Translations under genes and position numbers: made by a program
Shown: piece by piece, positions 23,901-36,089 of the stretch
How the letters are laid out: the number at the start of each line of letters is the position of its first letter
Position numbering within the stretch: position 1 is the first letter of the stretch
Origin: Nymphaea colorata
Taxonomy: Eukaryota; Streptophyta; Magnoliopsida; Nymphaeales; Nymphaeaceae
Assembly (NCBI RefSeq): GCF_008831285.2
Contig: NC_045141.1
Span: 18,348,848-18,412,847 of the forward strand
DNA length: 64,000 nucleotides
Reading direction: 5' to 3'
The notes under the pieces: model-generated
What the model was told of the DNA's origin: nothing
Databases searched by the model: none
Seen by the model: only the letters and a program-made list of their open reading frames with translations

Positions 23901-26900
23901 AACCACCTGTTCTTTTGCTTTAGGACCAATTATTGATGAGTGCGAAGCAAGTATCTATGTGAGTTCCAGAGTCCAGTCTGTTGGTTTTGTTTGCTCCTCT
24001 CTGTTTGAGATCTTACAACTTGAAACACTTTATATTTCCTTATGCCTCTAACATGGGTTTATGCTGGCAACTATAATTCCAGTTTGTGGGATTACAAAAA
24101 TAAATGTGCTTTTTTAGAGGTACTGCACATAAATGGTCTTGTGTATGATTTCATAATTGAATGTGCTATCTTGGCATTAAGGACTTCCAGTTGTTTGGAA
24201 CTGTTTTTCATCTATTAGGGTTTTGGTCATTGTTATTTCCACGTCACTGGGATGTTAAAATGATATGCCATTTTCTAGACACTGCAAATTCCTGAAGTTC
24301 TTCATGCCAGGTGGGATAATATCATGGTTAAAATTTTCTGTTGGAAGATTTTTTTTTTCCAAATCAAACTATGATTTAGACTCTGTGCACTTAAACTGAT
24401 AAAAAAATGTGAGTTAAACTCATTAAATGCACAAGAAGCCAGCAACAAAACTCAAGCAAATAAAGGTAAATAAAGCACAATCAACACGGCACATAAACAA
24501 AAAGCTTTATTAATCAACTTACAGAATGGGGCTTGGCCCCCATATTCATACGAATCAAATAGGGCAGCAGCCAGGGGCTGTTCATTGATAAAATTACCAG
24601 GCAGCCCCTGGACAAATATAGAGGAAAAATATGTAAAAAAATGTATACACAAAAGCATGCATGGAATGAGTATGCACAAAAACACAAACTGAAAAGGTAT
24701 ACATGCACGCACACAAATTCAGACACAAACTCATAAATATGTACATATATATAATTTGCATACATGTAACATGTGTACAATTATAATACAATACACAAAT
24801 ACATGCACTTTTATGTATTTCACACTGCATTTCAGAGAGCCAACTAATCAGAAGTAGTTTAAAGCTCAAAACGCAGGTGACAAAATGTGAGTATGTGACC
24901 TTAAATTTCTGTCATGTAGGATTAACTTCTTTAAGTATCAGATCTTGAGAATCCTAAACCATATTTGGGCAAACCCGCAAAATTGGACTTGGATGGGCTG
25001 AGTACTATGTCACAGGTCTGCTAATTGGCTTGGTGATTCGTCCAGGTTTAGGTCATAAATTTCTGTGGTTTCCTTTTTCAACAAAATGATGAAAAAGTTA
25101 AACAGACCTATAAAATAGCAAATAACTATCGGTTAAATACAACCAAACAGCTATAGTTCATGAATACAAGTATAAAATAATGAACAAGAAGCAAACACAT
25201 ATTAGACTACTTGTTTCTAATAAACCGCAGCAGTACGTTTCTTAGTGTTATTTTGTAATAGTCAAAATTTGCCGAATGGAGACGGTCTAGGATTGGGTGA
25301 TCCCAAGCCACTTCAGCCATGTAGCCAGTCCAGAATCGAGTCCTCTGGGATTTAATTGTATTTGGGTCAATACTTGACTCGTGACCCAGTTCCTTGGTGA
25401 TCCAATTCGACTAAGTCAATTCTTGAGTTGACTCGTTGGATTTGCCAAGTATCTCCTAAATTCCTGAGTCATCAGCCACGTAGATGTCGCATTTTAGATA
25501 GAATGAATAGGTGGATGTTTCTATTTGCTTTAGTTTTTTCATAATTCATGTTCTTAGCATTTTTTTGGTACACTCGCTCCATCTCACTCTTCATTTTTTT
25601 CAATGTTTTCCTGCAAATTTAGGCTGTGAACTCCGAAGGACAAGTTTACTCCATCTCCTCCCTGAAGCCTTTTGTCAACTGGGTCCAGGATTTTGGTGCT
25701 ATTGATAAAATGATCTCTCTTACAGCTGGAAATAATGGCCTTGTCTACCTTGTCTTCCCTAGAAAATCCTTGGTGATGGCGCTTGATGCTTCTGAAGGCA
25801 CTGTTTTGTGGAGGGACAATGTTGGTCCGCTAAGTGTATATGCATGTTCTTTGCTCATTGACTCCACGGGTAAATGCAGAAATTTTGAAGTCTTTCGCGA
25901 GTTAATTTTCTTAAGGTGTTACACTAATCATTTTCATGGTTAGCAGCTACTTTTTTCTACGCACAGGTTATTTTAGATACCATTTTTTTATTCAAACAAA
26001 GACCGCCTCGACGCTAATGGAAAATGCCACCTGAATGTGCCTTTTACTGGATGGACAGTACCTGCGACACTTTCTTGTGTTGATTCCTTCCACGTTCTCA
26101 TCTTTGAACTTTCTATTTCTATGGCAGGATGGGTATCTATTGGCTCATTAGATGGATTTGTCTATTCCTTCTCTCCTACTGGGATTGTTCACAAGAATCT
26201 AGAAGCCACTGCAGTTGATTCAGTGATTCAAGTTGATCCAGCTCTTGATTGTGCTGGTCGGTTAGTTTATGCTGCACAGTTGAAGGTAGCATCTAAAAGT
26301 AGCCACCTATATGGTGATTACAGCACAATTTCAGTGAGAGGACCCCTAAATCTCATTTTCACATTGTTCGTTCCTGCTACTGGTGCTGTCCATTGGACAG
26401 GGGAATATCCTGGTATAACATATTGGGTGTCAATTGCATTCCTTTTCTTTCCTGTTTTTGCTGTATAAATTTGTCTGCTTTGCATGGATTACCAATCTAG
26501 ATATGTGTTTGTGTTCATGGTAACAGGGCAATTGTCCTCAACATGGTCTAGCAGTTACCTTCGCCACTTTGTTTTGGATGCAAGGGTTCTTCTTGCTTTT
26601 GTAACTGCTGCTAGTAAGACTCTTCAAACCATCGAAGCTGGGGACCTTTTCTAAGTTTGTCCTCTATAATTAACAAATCTATTTTTTATAAGGTGAATAA
26701 TGTCTTAATTAAATAATGATATATTCTTTTTTTCTTGAGTACATAATGAAAGAGGATTTTTATGCTGAAAAAAGTTTTAAAGTTGTGTGTTTATGGAAAC
26801 GTGGTTCTATAACTATGCAACTTCCGAAGAGTTAGCGATCTGAATATTTTTCTTAGTTTTTTTATTATTAAAAAATTTCTTGCTCTGTCTTGTTTTTGTA

Positions 26901-29042
26901 ATTTCACATGCAATCTTTCTAAATGGATTTATATGTTTGTGCTTTACAGATTTAAGCAAATCATCATCATGCCATACAAGCCGTAAGGATCTCTTTCATT
27001 TATTTCATTGTATGAAGGACCTTTTCTAGTCTTTTCCATATTTGTCAGCTGAGAAATGGGGGAGCAGGCTTAATGACTCCAAATGCTAGACTTTGTCCAT
27101 GTCCAGTAGGAACTCCTCTGTGGATTACGTCCATGCATGTGAAACTCCAAGTATCGGATCAAAGGTTTCTGTCTTTCCTTGAATTCTTGAAGCCTTTATG
27201 GCACAAAAATAATTGTGCTTCCATGTGTCTACCATTTATGTTTTCCACTGTGGGTGGACCTACAACATTATGGCCCTCTGTTATTTGTTTATAAGCAAAG
27301 TGATGAAAGTTAAGCAACATTATTATATTTGGAGAGAGTTCCTGTGTTTTACATTCTCAGCTTTTAGGTGAATCATGACAAAACAAACAGATATTGGAAT
27401 TCTTAAACATTGAAGAATAAATTACTTTCTGCCGTGGAAAAATTAAAAATTTGCCCCTTTAACGGGCATATAGATCATGATGAAATCACAATTTATTTGT
27501 CTTCTATTTTGGGAACTGCCCCATCTGGTGGTCAGGAATGGATTCACAGCCAATTGCCAGTCCTCTCATGCATGGGGCTCTTTAGGCTTCACATATTCCT
27601 TTGCATTTTGACATTTTTGAAACAGTGTGACCTTTCAATATTTCAGTATTATGATATTGTCAATTGTCGCAATAGTCTGGAGCTGCCCCAGCTACACCTG
27701 TGATTCTAAGTAGCTCATGGTGTTCATTAGCTTGAGGACATCTTGTATTTTGTTTCTCCTTTATTTTTCTTTCTTCTAACTTACTATGTTCTAGATGAAA
27801 AGCTCAGATGGAGATGCTCCCACGCAAGGTCCAACTTGCCCCAAATCACATACACAAGTGAGCAAAAATACATTTATTTCTGTCATCAGAGAATGCTAAA
27901 GCCTTGATCTTGCTAACGAGTCATCTGTCTGCAGGTGATGAAAAGAAGATGTTCATATTTTTGGGGTTTCAGTTTGTTGTTTTGATAGTGCTTGCTGGTT
28001 TTCTACGTTTCTGCTGCATATTCTGGGGCAAGAAAAAGTTGCGAGATCAGGACCTCAACAGATTTCTCAGTAAGAGGGTAAGAATGTGATACCGTTCTTG
28101 AAAAAAATGTTGGTAACTAATGTGCTATGAAAAGTTGCCTACAGTGGGTTGTCTCATGCTTTGATGTGGAAACTTACAAAAAGTAAGTCATGTTATCAAT
28201 TTACTCTGGAGATGCGTTTCGCAGATTTTGTCCCATAGTAGAAACACTTTGGCATTGAGTGGTCTGAACATGAACGCTTTCACATAAGAATTTGATCCAC
28301 TTTTATCCTGCGCTTTGAAGCTCAATCAGACAACAGAAAAAGTGGTTTCACTGCACGAACCGTAGCTAAATACCTTTCTGATTTTCACAATGACTTGTTG
28401 TTTCTACGTGTCTGCATTCAGCGGTCTCTCAGGACAAGGAAAAAAGCATTTGACAAGATCATTTCAGAGCTTGAAGAAAAAGCATCAGCAGATCCTATTG
28501 ATGAGCAAGTTCTCGAGAGGTTGAATCATTTCGTGCAAGAGCGGGAAGCCATTGAAAGGAAACTGTCTTCCACATATAACTTCAGTAGTGATGGTCCCGA
28601 GCTGTTGTCTGACACCATACTTCCTTTGCATCAGGGAGAGCTGGGTCATGGCTCCTCCTTTAGCAAAGCCAGGAGAGGGAGTATGGCCATATTTGACACA
28701 CTCAGTACAACTTCCTCTGATGAAAAAGATGGTGGTGAAAATTGCTACGATGGGTACAAGGGATCAGCTGCAAAGTTGAAACAACCATTGGAGGTTGAAA
28801 AAATTCACTGTGATAATTCATGGCGATTGCCTCGAATGGCATCTGAGAGAGGCGAGCATTGGGAGCCTACACCTAGCTCTTCAGGTTCCGCTGGATTTAC
28901 AAATCCTTTGTTTGATGACGAGCCCCAGTGTAGTGCAGTCAGGAGTGTCGGTTGTGATGAACATGAAGGGAATGTAATTTACCAAAGGTTGCATGGAAAT
29001 GGCTGCTTAAAGAGGCGAAGATCAACGAATTCAGCTGGTTAG
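20991..29042 (+). CDS. GEX3: GAMETE EXPRESSED 3 (PQQ-type beta-propeller membrane protein), 689 aa
   Basis: Ten coding exons: 20991-21069, 21556-21737, 23629-23958, 25623-25869, 26128-26412, 26527-26613, 26950-26982, 27795-27857, 27935-28077 and 28422-29042 (TAG). All borders are GT-AG, and the sum is 2070 nt. Exon 1 encodes a hydrophobic leader (MLMFPIPIFIFLALSLSILG). The ectodomain has repeated blades of the quinoprotein type: SRLSKPLVGDDERIYTCAGK, LWSAGPAFYQ, DECEASIY, GNNGLVYLVFPRKSLVMALD, WVSIGSLDGFVYSFSPTG, and FTLFVPATGAVHW. One transmembrane helix (FIFLGFQFVVLIVLAGFLRF, about residues 439-458) and CCIFWGKKKLRDQ lead into a charged cytosolic tail with a coiled-coil-like stretch (KKAFDKIISELEEKA). 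Order and motifs match Arabidopsis GEX3, a plasma-membrane protein of gametes needed for pollen tube guidance and early embryo development. Introns 2 and 3 are long (1.9 and 1.7 kb). Confidence 0.93.
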
Positions 29043-30023
29043 CTTACATGTGCATGAAAGCCTCACATCTCAATGTAAACAATAGTTTACAAACTGGGTT
29101 GTTTTCTACTGCCATCCCCCCACTCCCTCTCCAAACTCAAGGACAGGGTCTGGAGCTGTATCGGTATGAAGCGGTGGGATTTCTGCATGATTCATGCTTG
29201 CACGTAGAGACCCACCTCTTTTTTACAGGAGAATAGCAGTCTGCAGATCAAATTGATGATGCGCCATCTAACGCGTCAAATCATTATTTGAAGTTGAAAA
29301 GGGGCATTAATAGCCTGCGACTTAGGAATTCATCATTTTCCATACCACCATCGTGCTAGTTTGATGCATTTACGCCATTAATGTGAGAGAATCAAACTCA
29401 TCATAACGTACTCTCTTTCTTAAATGTTCCATCAGAAAAACCACTTTAAATTCCTCCAGCCCATCACATGCCATCTTATTAAGCAATTAAATTTCCTTTA
29501 TTTTCGAGGTACAAATTGGTACCACCAGATCTCCTGGCATTTAAATTCTCCTTGGGAACATGACTGCTTTTTTCAGGAAATTGTAGTTGCCATTTTAAAA
29601 GTATAAGAAACCTTTTGTTCAATTCTACAATGCTAGTCATGATTTATAAAGTTTCTTCTTTTTCTTTTTGGGTTGATTAAACATGATGAGCTGAAAAACT
29701 TTTGAATAATTTCCATGAACAACTCTGATTGCAATACAGATGCCATTATGAAATTGTGTTTTTGAGGAAAACTGCCATAGCAATCTCCTTCTTTGCCAGT
29801 TACAAGGATGAACACCTACTCAGGTGGATAGCTTGACATCTAGCTTTGGGTTGAAATCGGTTGAGAGTTCCAAATCAGTCACACTTCAAGATTGATATTT
29901 TTTATTACAAGAAAGAAAAAGGAAACGGAAAAGCCAAATTGTGAGAAAAACAATAAAACCGATGCACATTTGCTCTAGACTTTGATGTGGATTGCCTCAT
30001 CGCTTTACTTGACATAAGCTGAC

Positions 30024-30086
30024 AGTTGTCTTAAGACGTTCATTAATGTTTTCCTTTTTGGATATGGCAAACAGGACAAAATTTGC

Positions 30087-30140
<54 letters not shown>

Positions 30141-30248
30141 GAGAGCGAGAGCGAGAGGAGTTGTCTTAAGAAGTACATTAATGTTTTCCTTTTTGGATAT
30201 GGCAACAGGACAAAATTTGCTTATATATATATATTTATATATATATAA
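30024..30248. repeat. Tandem duplication of a 65-bp segment, each copy followed by (TA)n
   Basis: The segment starting AGTTGTCTTAAGA at 30024 recurs at about 30159 with few differences. Each copy ends in AGGACAAAATTTGCTT and runs directly into a TA tract (30090-30136 and about 30222-30247). The copies are 135 bp apart. Confidence 0.85.
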
Positions 30249-30413
30249 GAGAGAGAAAACGAGATGCTCCATGTGCCCTACTATAAAAGAACACTTTCAC
30301 TCAATTTAATGGCACTGATAGATTCAAAACACATGTTGGGGGTAAAGTTCATGCCTTTTTCGGATGAAGATTGAAGAGTCATGCTTCGAATCATGGTTTT
30401 TAAGAAAAGGTTC

Positions 30414-30458
<45 letters not shown>
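30414..30458. repeat. Compound (AC)n(AT)n microsatellite
   Basis: An AC tract changes directly to an AT tract at about 30434, followed by GAGGCATG. Confidence 0.95.
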
Positions 30459-31832
30459 GAGGCATGTTAGCTAAAAACCTACTTGAAATTACACCCAACA
30501 AACTGCTTTCATCATTTGATTGCATAAAGAGGCATCAAGCCAGACTTGGGGTACATCATCCTCTGTTTTGATCAATAGATTCTAACTACTAATGTTTGAT
30601 ACACTTATTTTTATCCCTCTTCATGAATCTTTCATTGTTGAGTGTTGAATAGAGAGAGCTTCCCTCGTGATAATATTAACTTAATTATTTGGTTTATTAA
30701 GGAAGCACTGTTCATGATTTTGTGACGATAATTCAAATTCATACTTAGGTCGAGCTCCTTTACATTAAAATCAATAGTTTCATCCGGTGTAATCAAAATC
30801 GGCCTGAATCGGCTAAAATCAATAATTTCATCTAATGTTATGAGCATAATGTCATCCAAGGCTATTAGCATCGCCCTGAACCGGCCGATTCAAATCGTAT
30901 CAGTAGACGCGGCCGATTCAAGAGTCCATGCACATGCATGTACGTTCCTGAATATTTTTTAATGTATTAAGAGATTTATCGTTTTAAAATCAATTTTATT
31001 TATTGGTTCCAAGGCATTATTTTTAATTATTCTATAGATTTCCAACAGACTCAGCCGAATCCGTGAATGATCAGCCAATTCATCGTATTGGCAGTTTCTG
31101 ACCTATTTGGCTCATGAATAATAGGTTTTGGCAACACCCACGCCCTTACAAAATCGATCCGATCTACACATAAAAATGGCAAAACATAGGTTTTTGGTTG
31201 AAAAGATTCGGTGTTTGGATAAATGAATCAGTCTCTGTGCGGTACATTTCACAACTAATTAAAGAAGTAGCAACCAGACGCTCATATACCAGAAATAATG
31301 AACACATATAAATAAACTCTTTTTTAGATTAAGTTGAGCAATATACATATATATATATATATATATGATTCCTGATCTTATAGCACAACACCCGATGCAA
31401 TTCAATCCACAAGCTACTTGGTTCAATTCTAAAGAATAATTAAGCAATTTAGATGGTATACCTGATCCCTACGAATAATTAATTAAGTATTTCAAATGGT
31501 AAACCTCACGACTATGAACCTGAATGAAGAACTAACAAGCAACATCTGCAATACTTACATTGCAGCACAAAAAACATGCGGATTTTGAATTACTAATTCC
31601 TTTGCTTGACTTGATAGAAAAATTCCATTGGGTCTTCTTTTAGGTAAAATAGACGATTACAAAATATGGGCACTAGTTGGCATGTTCTTGTTTGCATCCA
31701 CAGTGGGAAATCACTGTATCTTCTGCATTTCAACCACTATTAAATCTTGATTTGGCTGAGAAAACTGGAGAATCAGGCTGGTTTTCCAACTCGCGTCTTT
31801 GCTGCTAAGAAATGGGAGTGAGCAGATCTAGC

Positions 31833-31857
31833 AAGAGAGAGAGAGAGAGAGAGAGAG
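31833..31857. repeat. (GA)n microsatellite
   Basis: An AG dinucleotide run, followed after GGT by a second short AG run. Confidence 0.9.
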
Positions 31858-32134
31858 GTAGAGAGAGAGTACTAACAGATGATCCACTGCTGCCACCATA
31901 CATACATGTAAATTTGTAATGAAAGTGTCGTTGAAAGAGATAGGACAAGTGATCCCTTGTAGCTTTGCAGCATCCCAAAGGTGATCTGCAGCAACAAAGA
32001 GGAAGGCAATGGAGACAAAAAGACAGACTTCCGTATGGCTCACAACGATGTGTCGTTTCTGTTTGAAACTTTCAGCACAGTGCGGACGCATCTGAGGCTC
32101 ATGTGACCATGGTCCTAGCTCTATGTCTGATCTC

Positions 32135-32173
<39 letters not shown>
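32135..32173. repeat. (GA)n microsatellite
   Basis: An uninterrupted GA dinucleotide tract of about 39 bases. Confidence 0.95.
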
Positions 32174-32176
<3 letters not shown>

Positions 32177-33238
32177 TCCAACTAGCCATTGGCAAACAGC
32201 AACAGTCTCTGTTACTGAATTTCATTCGCCGGATGCGCTCATCAGTCATCAGAAGAAAAAGTTTGTCTCCACTGTAATTCTGATCAATTTTCTCATTTAC
32301 TGATCCACGAGTTGGAATTTTGCAGGTACACTTTTAAAGTGCCCTTTTAAAAATGTTTTTTTAACGAAATAAACGGCACGGATTACTTTTTTAAGATATT
32401 TTCACTGTTCAGTCGCTCTGATTGGATAGTCAAGAGATAAAAAGAACTATATCCACGTGACTTTAGAACCGGCCGGCAGGCTCACTCATCATCTATAAAA
32501 TCCGTCAAAAAAGTTTTTAACTCGACCTGAGACCCCGATGATCCGGGACTCATCACATCTCAATTCCGTGGCTTTGAGGTTTGATCTTCGCTGCAGCTAC
32601 TGCATGCTCATTGCCTGTTTATTCAAACAATTAAAGGTTATAGCTAAGGGTATTTGTTTATAACAAAATAATTTACAACCAAAGTTTACTTTAATGAAGT
32701 TTTCTTTTTTCGGATCCTATGCTAAAATGCATAAGAAAATGTAAACTACCTAAGCATAATATAGACCTACACAGACATCCACATGCATGGAAGATAAGTT
32801 GATGCCTTAAACATCATAGTCACGATTATTCGTGATCCAACCATGTAAAATTTACCAGTGAAATTTTTTAGAACAGTTATTATTTAGTGAAATTCATCAT
32901 TAGTAACTAGACTGGGCGTTCACATCTGACAATAAATATGTATATAATATTTGAGGAACTTCAAATGACAAGCTCGAAGTGTTCTGTTTTTCTAGTCTAA
33001 AAAACCACCCTTTTTTTTTTTTTTTTTTGGAAGAAACGCGATTCAATATTTGACCCCTGACAGAAAGACTGGTAACTACTTTTTAGGGTCTGATCCCCTT
33101 CACAACACTCTACATATGTCAGGATTAAAATTAACAAAAGTATTTTTCTTTTGTTTTCTTCTTCTTGTTCTTTATATATGGAGAGGATTTTTTAGCTTTT
33201 ATATTATATATTTTTGTCTTTCAGAACTGATCTTGCCA

Positions 33239-33241
<3 letters not shown>

Positions 33242-33323
<82 letters not shown>
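33242..33323. repeat. (TA)41 microsatellite, longest in the window
   Basis: An uninterrupted AT dinucleotide tract of 82 bases. Its length is probably unstable in cloning or assembly. Confidence 0.97.
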
Positions 33324-33326
<3 letters not shown>

Positions 33327-33432
33327 GAGACACTCAAAAGTAAGATTTTGAAGATTAAGGTAAATTAGAGCGGACTTTTATTCTTATTTTGTAGGTACTC
33401 AACGGTGATCAGTATTTAATAAAAATAATAAT

Positions 33433-33834
33433 TAGGGATGTTAATGGATTGGATTAGAATCAAATGCATAATTAATTTACCATATATCTGGATTCAAATT
33501 CATATCAGAATTCAGATGAAGAAAGATTTATACGGTATCTGAATTCATAATCTGAATCCAATTGGAATCCCTTTTTCATACTAACTTCTAAATCGAAATC
33601 TAATTTCTAAATTGAATCCAAACGATATTCTAGACATTGAGTATAGAATATTTATTTAAAACCATATTTGATCCGAATTTGAGTTTGAATCCGTATTTGG
33701 TTAATATTTATTTAAATCTGAATCTAAACTCCAATTCAATCTAACATTATTTTCTATATCCAAATCCAATCCCAATTCTTAATTGGATCTCAACATTTTT
33801 TTTTCTTTTGTGTGGTGCGGTATTGACATCCCTA
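33433..33834. mobile_element. MITE-like element with TAGGGATGT termini
   Basis: The left end reads TAGGGATGTTAATGGATTGG and the right end is TATTGACATCCCTA. The reverse complement of the right end, TAGGGATGTCAATA, pairs with the left over the first 12-13 bases. The interior is AT-rich with repeated GAATCCAAAT/ATTTGAATCC words and no coding capacity. No clear target duplication is seen. A related truncated copy may lie at about 52100-52433, ending TTGACATCCATAG. Confidence 0.6.
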
Positions 33835-34032
33835 GTAACAGGGAGGACTAAGAATAATGAGAGGCATTTGAGTTGTAAGGCAGTTACTTGTTCTATAATA
33901 CATGTGAGAGATAGAGAGAGGGTTTGAACGTTGAAGTTTGAACGTTGCTGGTCAAAAGTTCACGTGTTTGCATGAAAAATTGCATAAAAAAGAGGCAGAT
34001 CATGCAAATCTAGGCCTACCAACAGTTGGATT

Positions 34033-34033
<1 letters not shown>

Positions 34034-34072
<39 letters not shown>

Positions 34073-34085
34073 AGAAGAAGAAGAA
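34034..34085. repeat. (GA)n followed by (GAA)n
   Basis: About 36 bases of GA dinucleotide run into several GAA triplets. Confidence 0.92.
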
Positions 34086-36089
34086 AAAGGAGGAAGAGAA
34101 AGTTATGACTGGAGAAAAATAGGAAATGCATGAGACTATAGGAGCGCACACGTGATGACAGATGTGTGTGTGAGAGAGAGAGAGGCATTTGAGTGCATCG
34201 CTTGAATCGTGGAGCAGCTGCTGCTACCGCTGCACTTCTGCCAGTAATTCTGTTTCACGTGACCTCCATCCTCGACGTCACCCTCTTACACCTCTCTCCT
34301 TGCACTTTCTACAACGTCTAGCCCAAGACTTTTTAATTCTGAGTCTGCCTTTTAGTTTTTTTTTGTTAAAAATAGGTGTAGTAATATAATAATTTGGTTT
34401 AAGGAAGGAACCAAGATCTGACGTTTGCTGTTCATCATATATTTTTTCTTGCATTGGAGAAAGAACGGATTTAAGAAACGAAGGAAAACAGATTCAATCT
34501 TAAATCCACGCATGATTTATAAATAGCTGCAATTTCTAGTGGGGAGCTCCTGAGATAAAGCTTGCCATGTTATGTCACACCATGTGAGTAAAAATGGCGT
34601 GAATATATATATAGAGAGAGAAAGAGAGAGAGAGGGGCAAGGAGATTTTCTCAATGCATTTAAGAGAGAAAGAGAGAGAGAGGGGCAAGGAGACTTTCGG
34701 GAAAAAGCCAGACAACAATTGAAAAGGATATTTTGTCAACACTCTCCTACCCTTCCAAACACTGCTCTTTTTTCTGCTGCTTTTTTAACCCCACCCTCAC
34801 CACCACCACCACCACCATTAATCCATGATGCTGAAGAAAAAAGTAACAACCAACAGAAAGGAAAGCGGATAAAGGTGATTGACTGTTCATTCTAGTTGTA
34901 ATGCCAGCAGAATTCCAAACGATGGTCATGGTGGTCGTGGTCTTTCAATGGTGCATGTGCTCACGATGGCCATGGCCAACATCTGGTGGTGACGTCACCA
35001 TCTCAGGATTTCTGGGGCTCCCTTCTTCCCCGATTGGTACGGAGGATTCGGTTCCTTGGCCCTCCCTTTATACTCCTCTGCTTCTGTTTTCTTTAGAAAA
35101 AGTATTACCCGTTTTATACTGCGGCCTTAGAAAGGTAAGAAGAAATTCTTGCCTTTCGCGGGAAGTGAGACTCAGAATTGGTCATTTCACTCCCTCTTCC
35201 TCGCTGTTATGGTCTTAATTAATAAAGTAAGATTAAGAAAATCTCGAGGTGGGTACCATTAAAAATTATTCTTCCAGTGAGAATTTCAACATCTTTACTA
35301 CTTTGCTTTCTGATTTACTAAAATAATGGCTGCAGAAATAATTTTCTGCAACGGGATAATATGCCTTTTCTGCATTGAAGATCTTTATTCCACTTGGGGA
35401 AGTGATGGGGTGCAATTTCTGGCAAAGCTCCCACGCTGTGTTTCAGAAAGGCTTGAGCTCGGGAGGGGTGGCTCAGAAAATGAGACGATTAACGCTTATG
35501 GTAGCCAGTGTAGAAGCCTAGAAAGACAACGCTTTTTCTCTGCTCTTTTCTTTTTTCTCTTTTTCATTTTCCTTCTCTCCCTAGAGTAAGTACCCACCAT
35601 CACGACTATCGTAACTCGTGACGTTTACTCTCTCCCTCTCTCTCTGTGCCAATTTATTCCGACTGGGACGGTCTAGAGCGAATCTCATGCAATCTTTTGC
35701 AATTTCCTGGGAGAATGAAAGAATTGAGTTCTTCTTTCTGTCATTTTGTGATTTGGGGATGAGGGTGGTGCTTCGCATTTCACGTTTTTCCTGTTGCCCT
35801 GTAATTTTCAGCGGGAAGGCAAATGTTTTCTGCCACCTCTTGTTCTTGATCCCGTGTCCTAAGCCTGGAAACGATGATGCGTCTTCCCTCGGTTGTTTAT
35901 GATCGTATGATCTGTGCCAGATTCTTCTACTTCCTTCCGGGAAATAGAGGTGTTTTTCGTCATTAGGAAGAATTTACGAAGAAGAACCTTGGTTGTGCTC
36001 TTGAATAGGTTCACCTTCTTTTCCTTTTTTCCTTCCTTGGGGAGTTTAGAAAAGAAAAGCTACGGTGTCACTTGAGTTCTTCTTTTGGA

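Larger units (their letters stand above)
29043..36089. other. Microsatellite-rich intergenic region between GEX3 and the first kinase
   Basis: Seven kilobases without a supportable gene. It holds the GEX3 3' UTR, a duplicated 65-bp segment separated by a (TA)n tract (30024 and 30159), and words with CGGCCGATTC near 30780-31100 that mark an old degenerate repeat. There are at least seven long microsatellites, a MITE-like element at 33433-33834, a 48-bp-spaced duplication of a GA-rich segment (34621 and 34669), and a CAC run at 34797-34818. The 5' leader of the kinase gene probably begins after about 35600, where CT-rich sequence appears. Confidence 0.5.

Noticed and set aside
26983-27300. Possible GEX3 exon after the CTGAGAAATGG following a TTTGTCAG acceptor
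   Set aside because: Joining it in phase meets a stop after a few codons. The exon at 27795 continues the protein in phase instead.
33050-33325. 91-residue frame over the TA repeat
   Set aside because: Ile-Tyr repeats come from the dinucleotide tract, and similar frames at 30.0-30.3 kb have the same cause.
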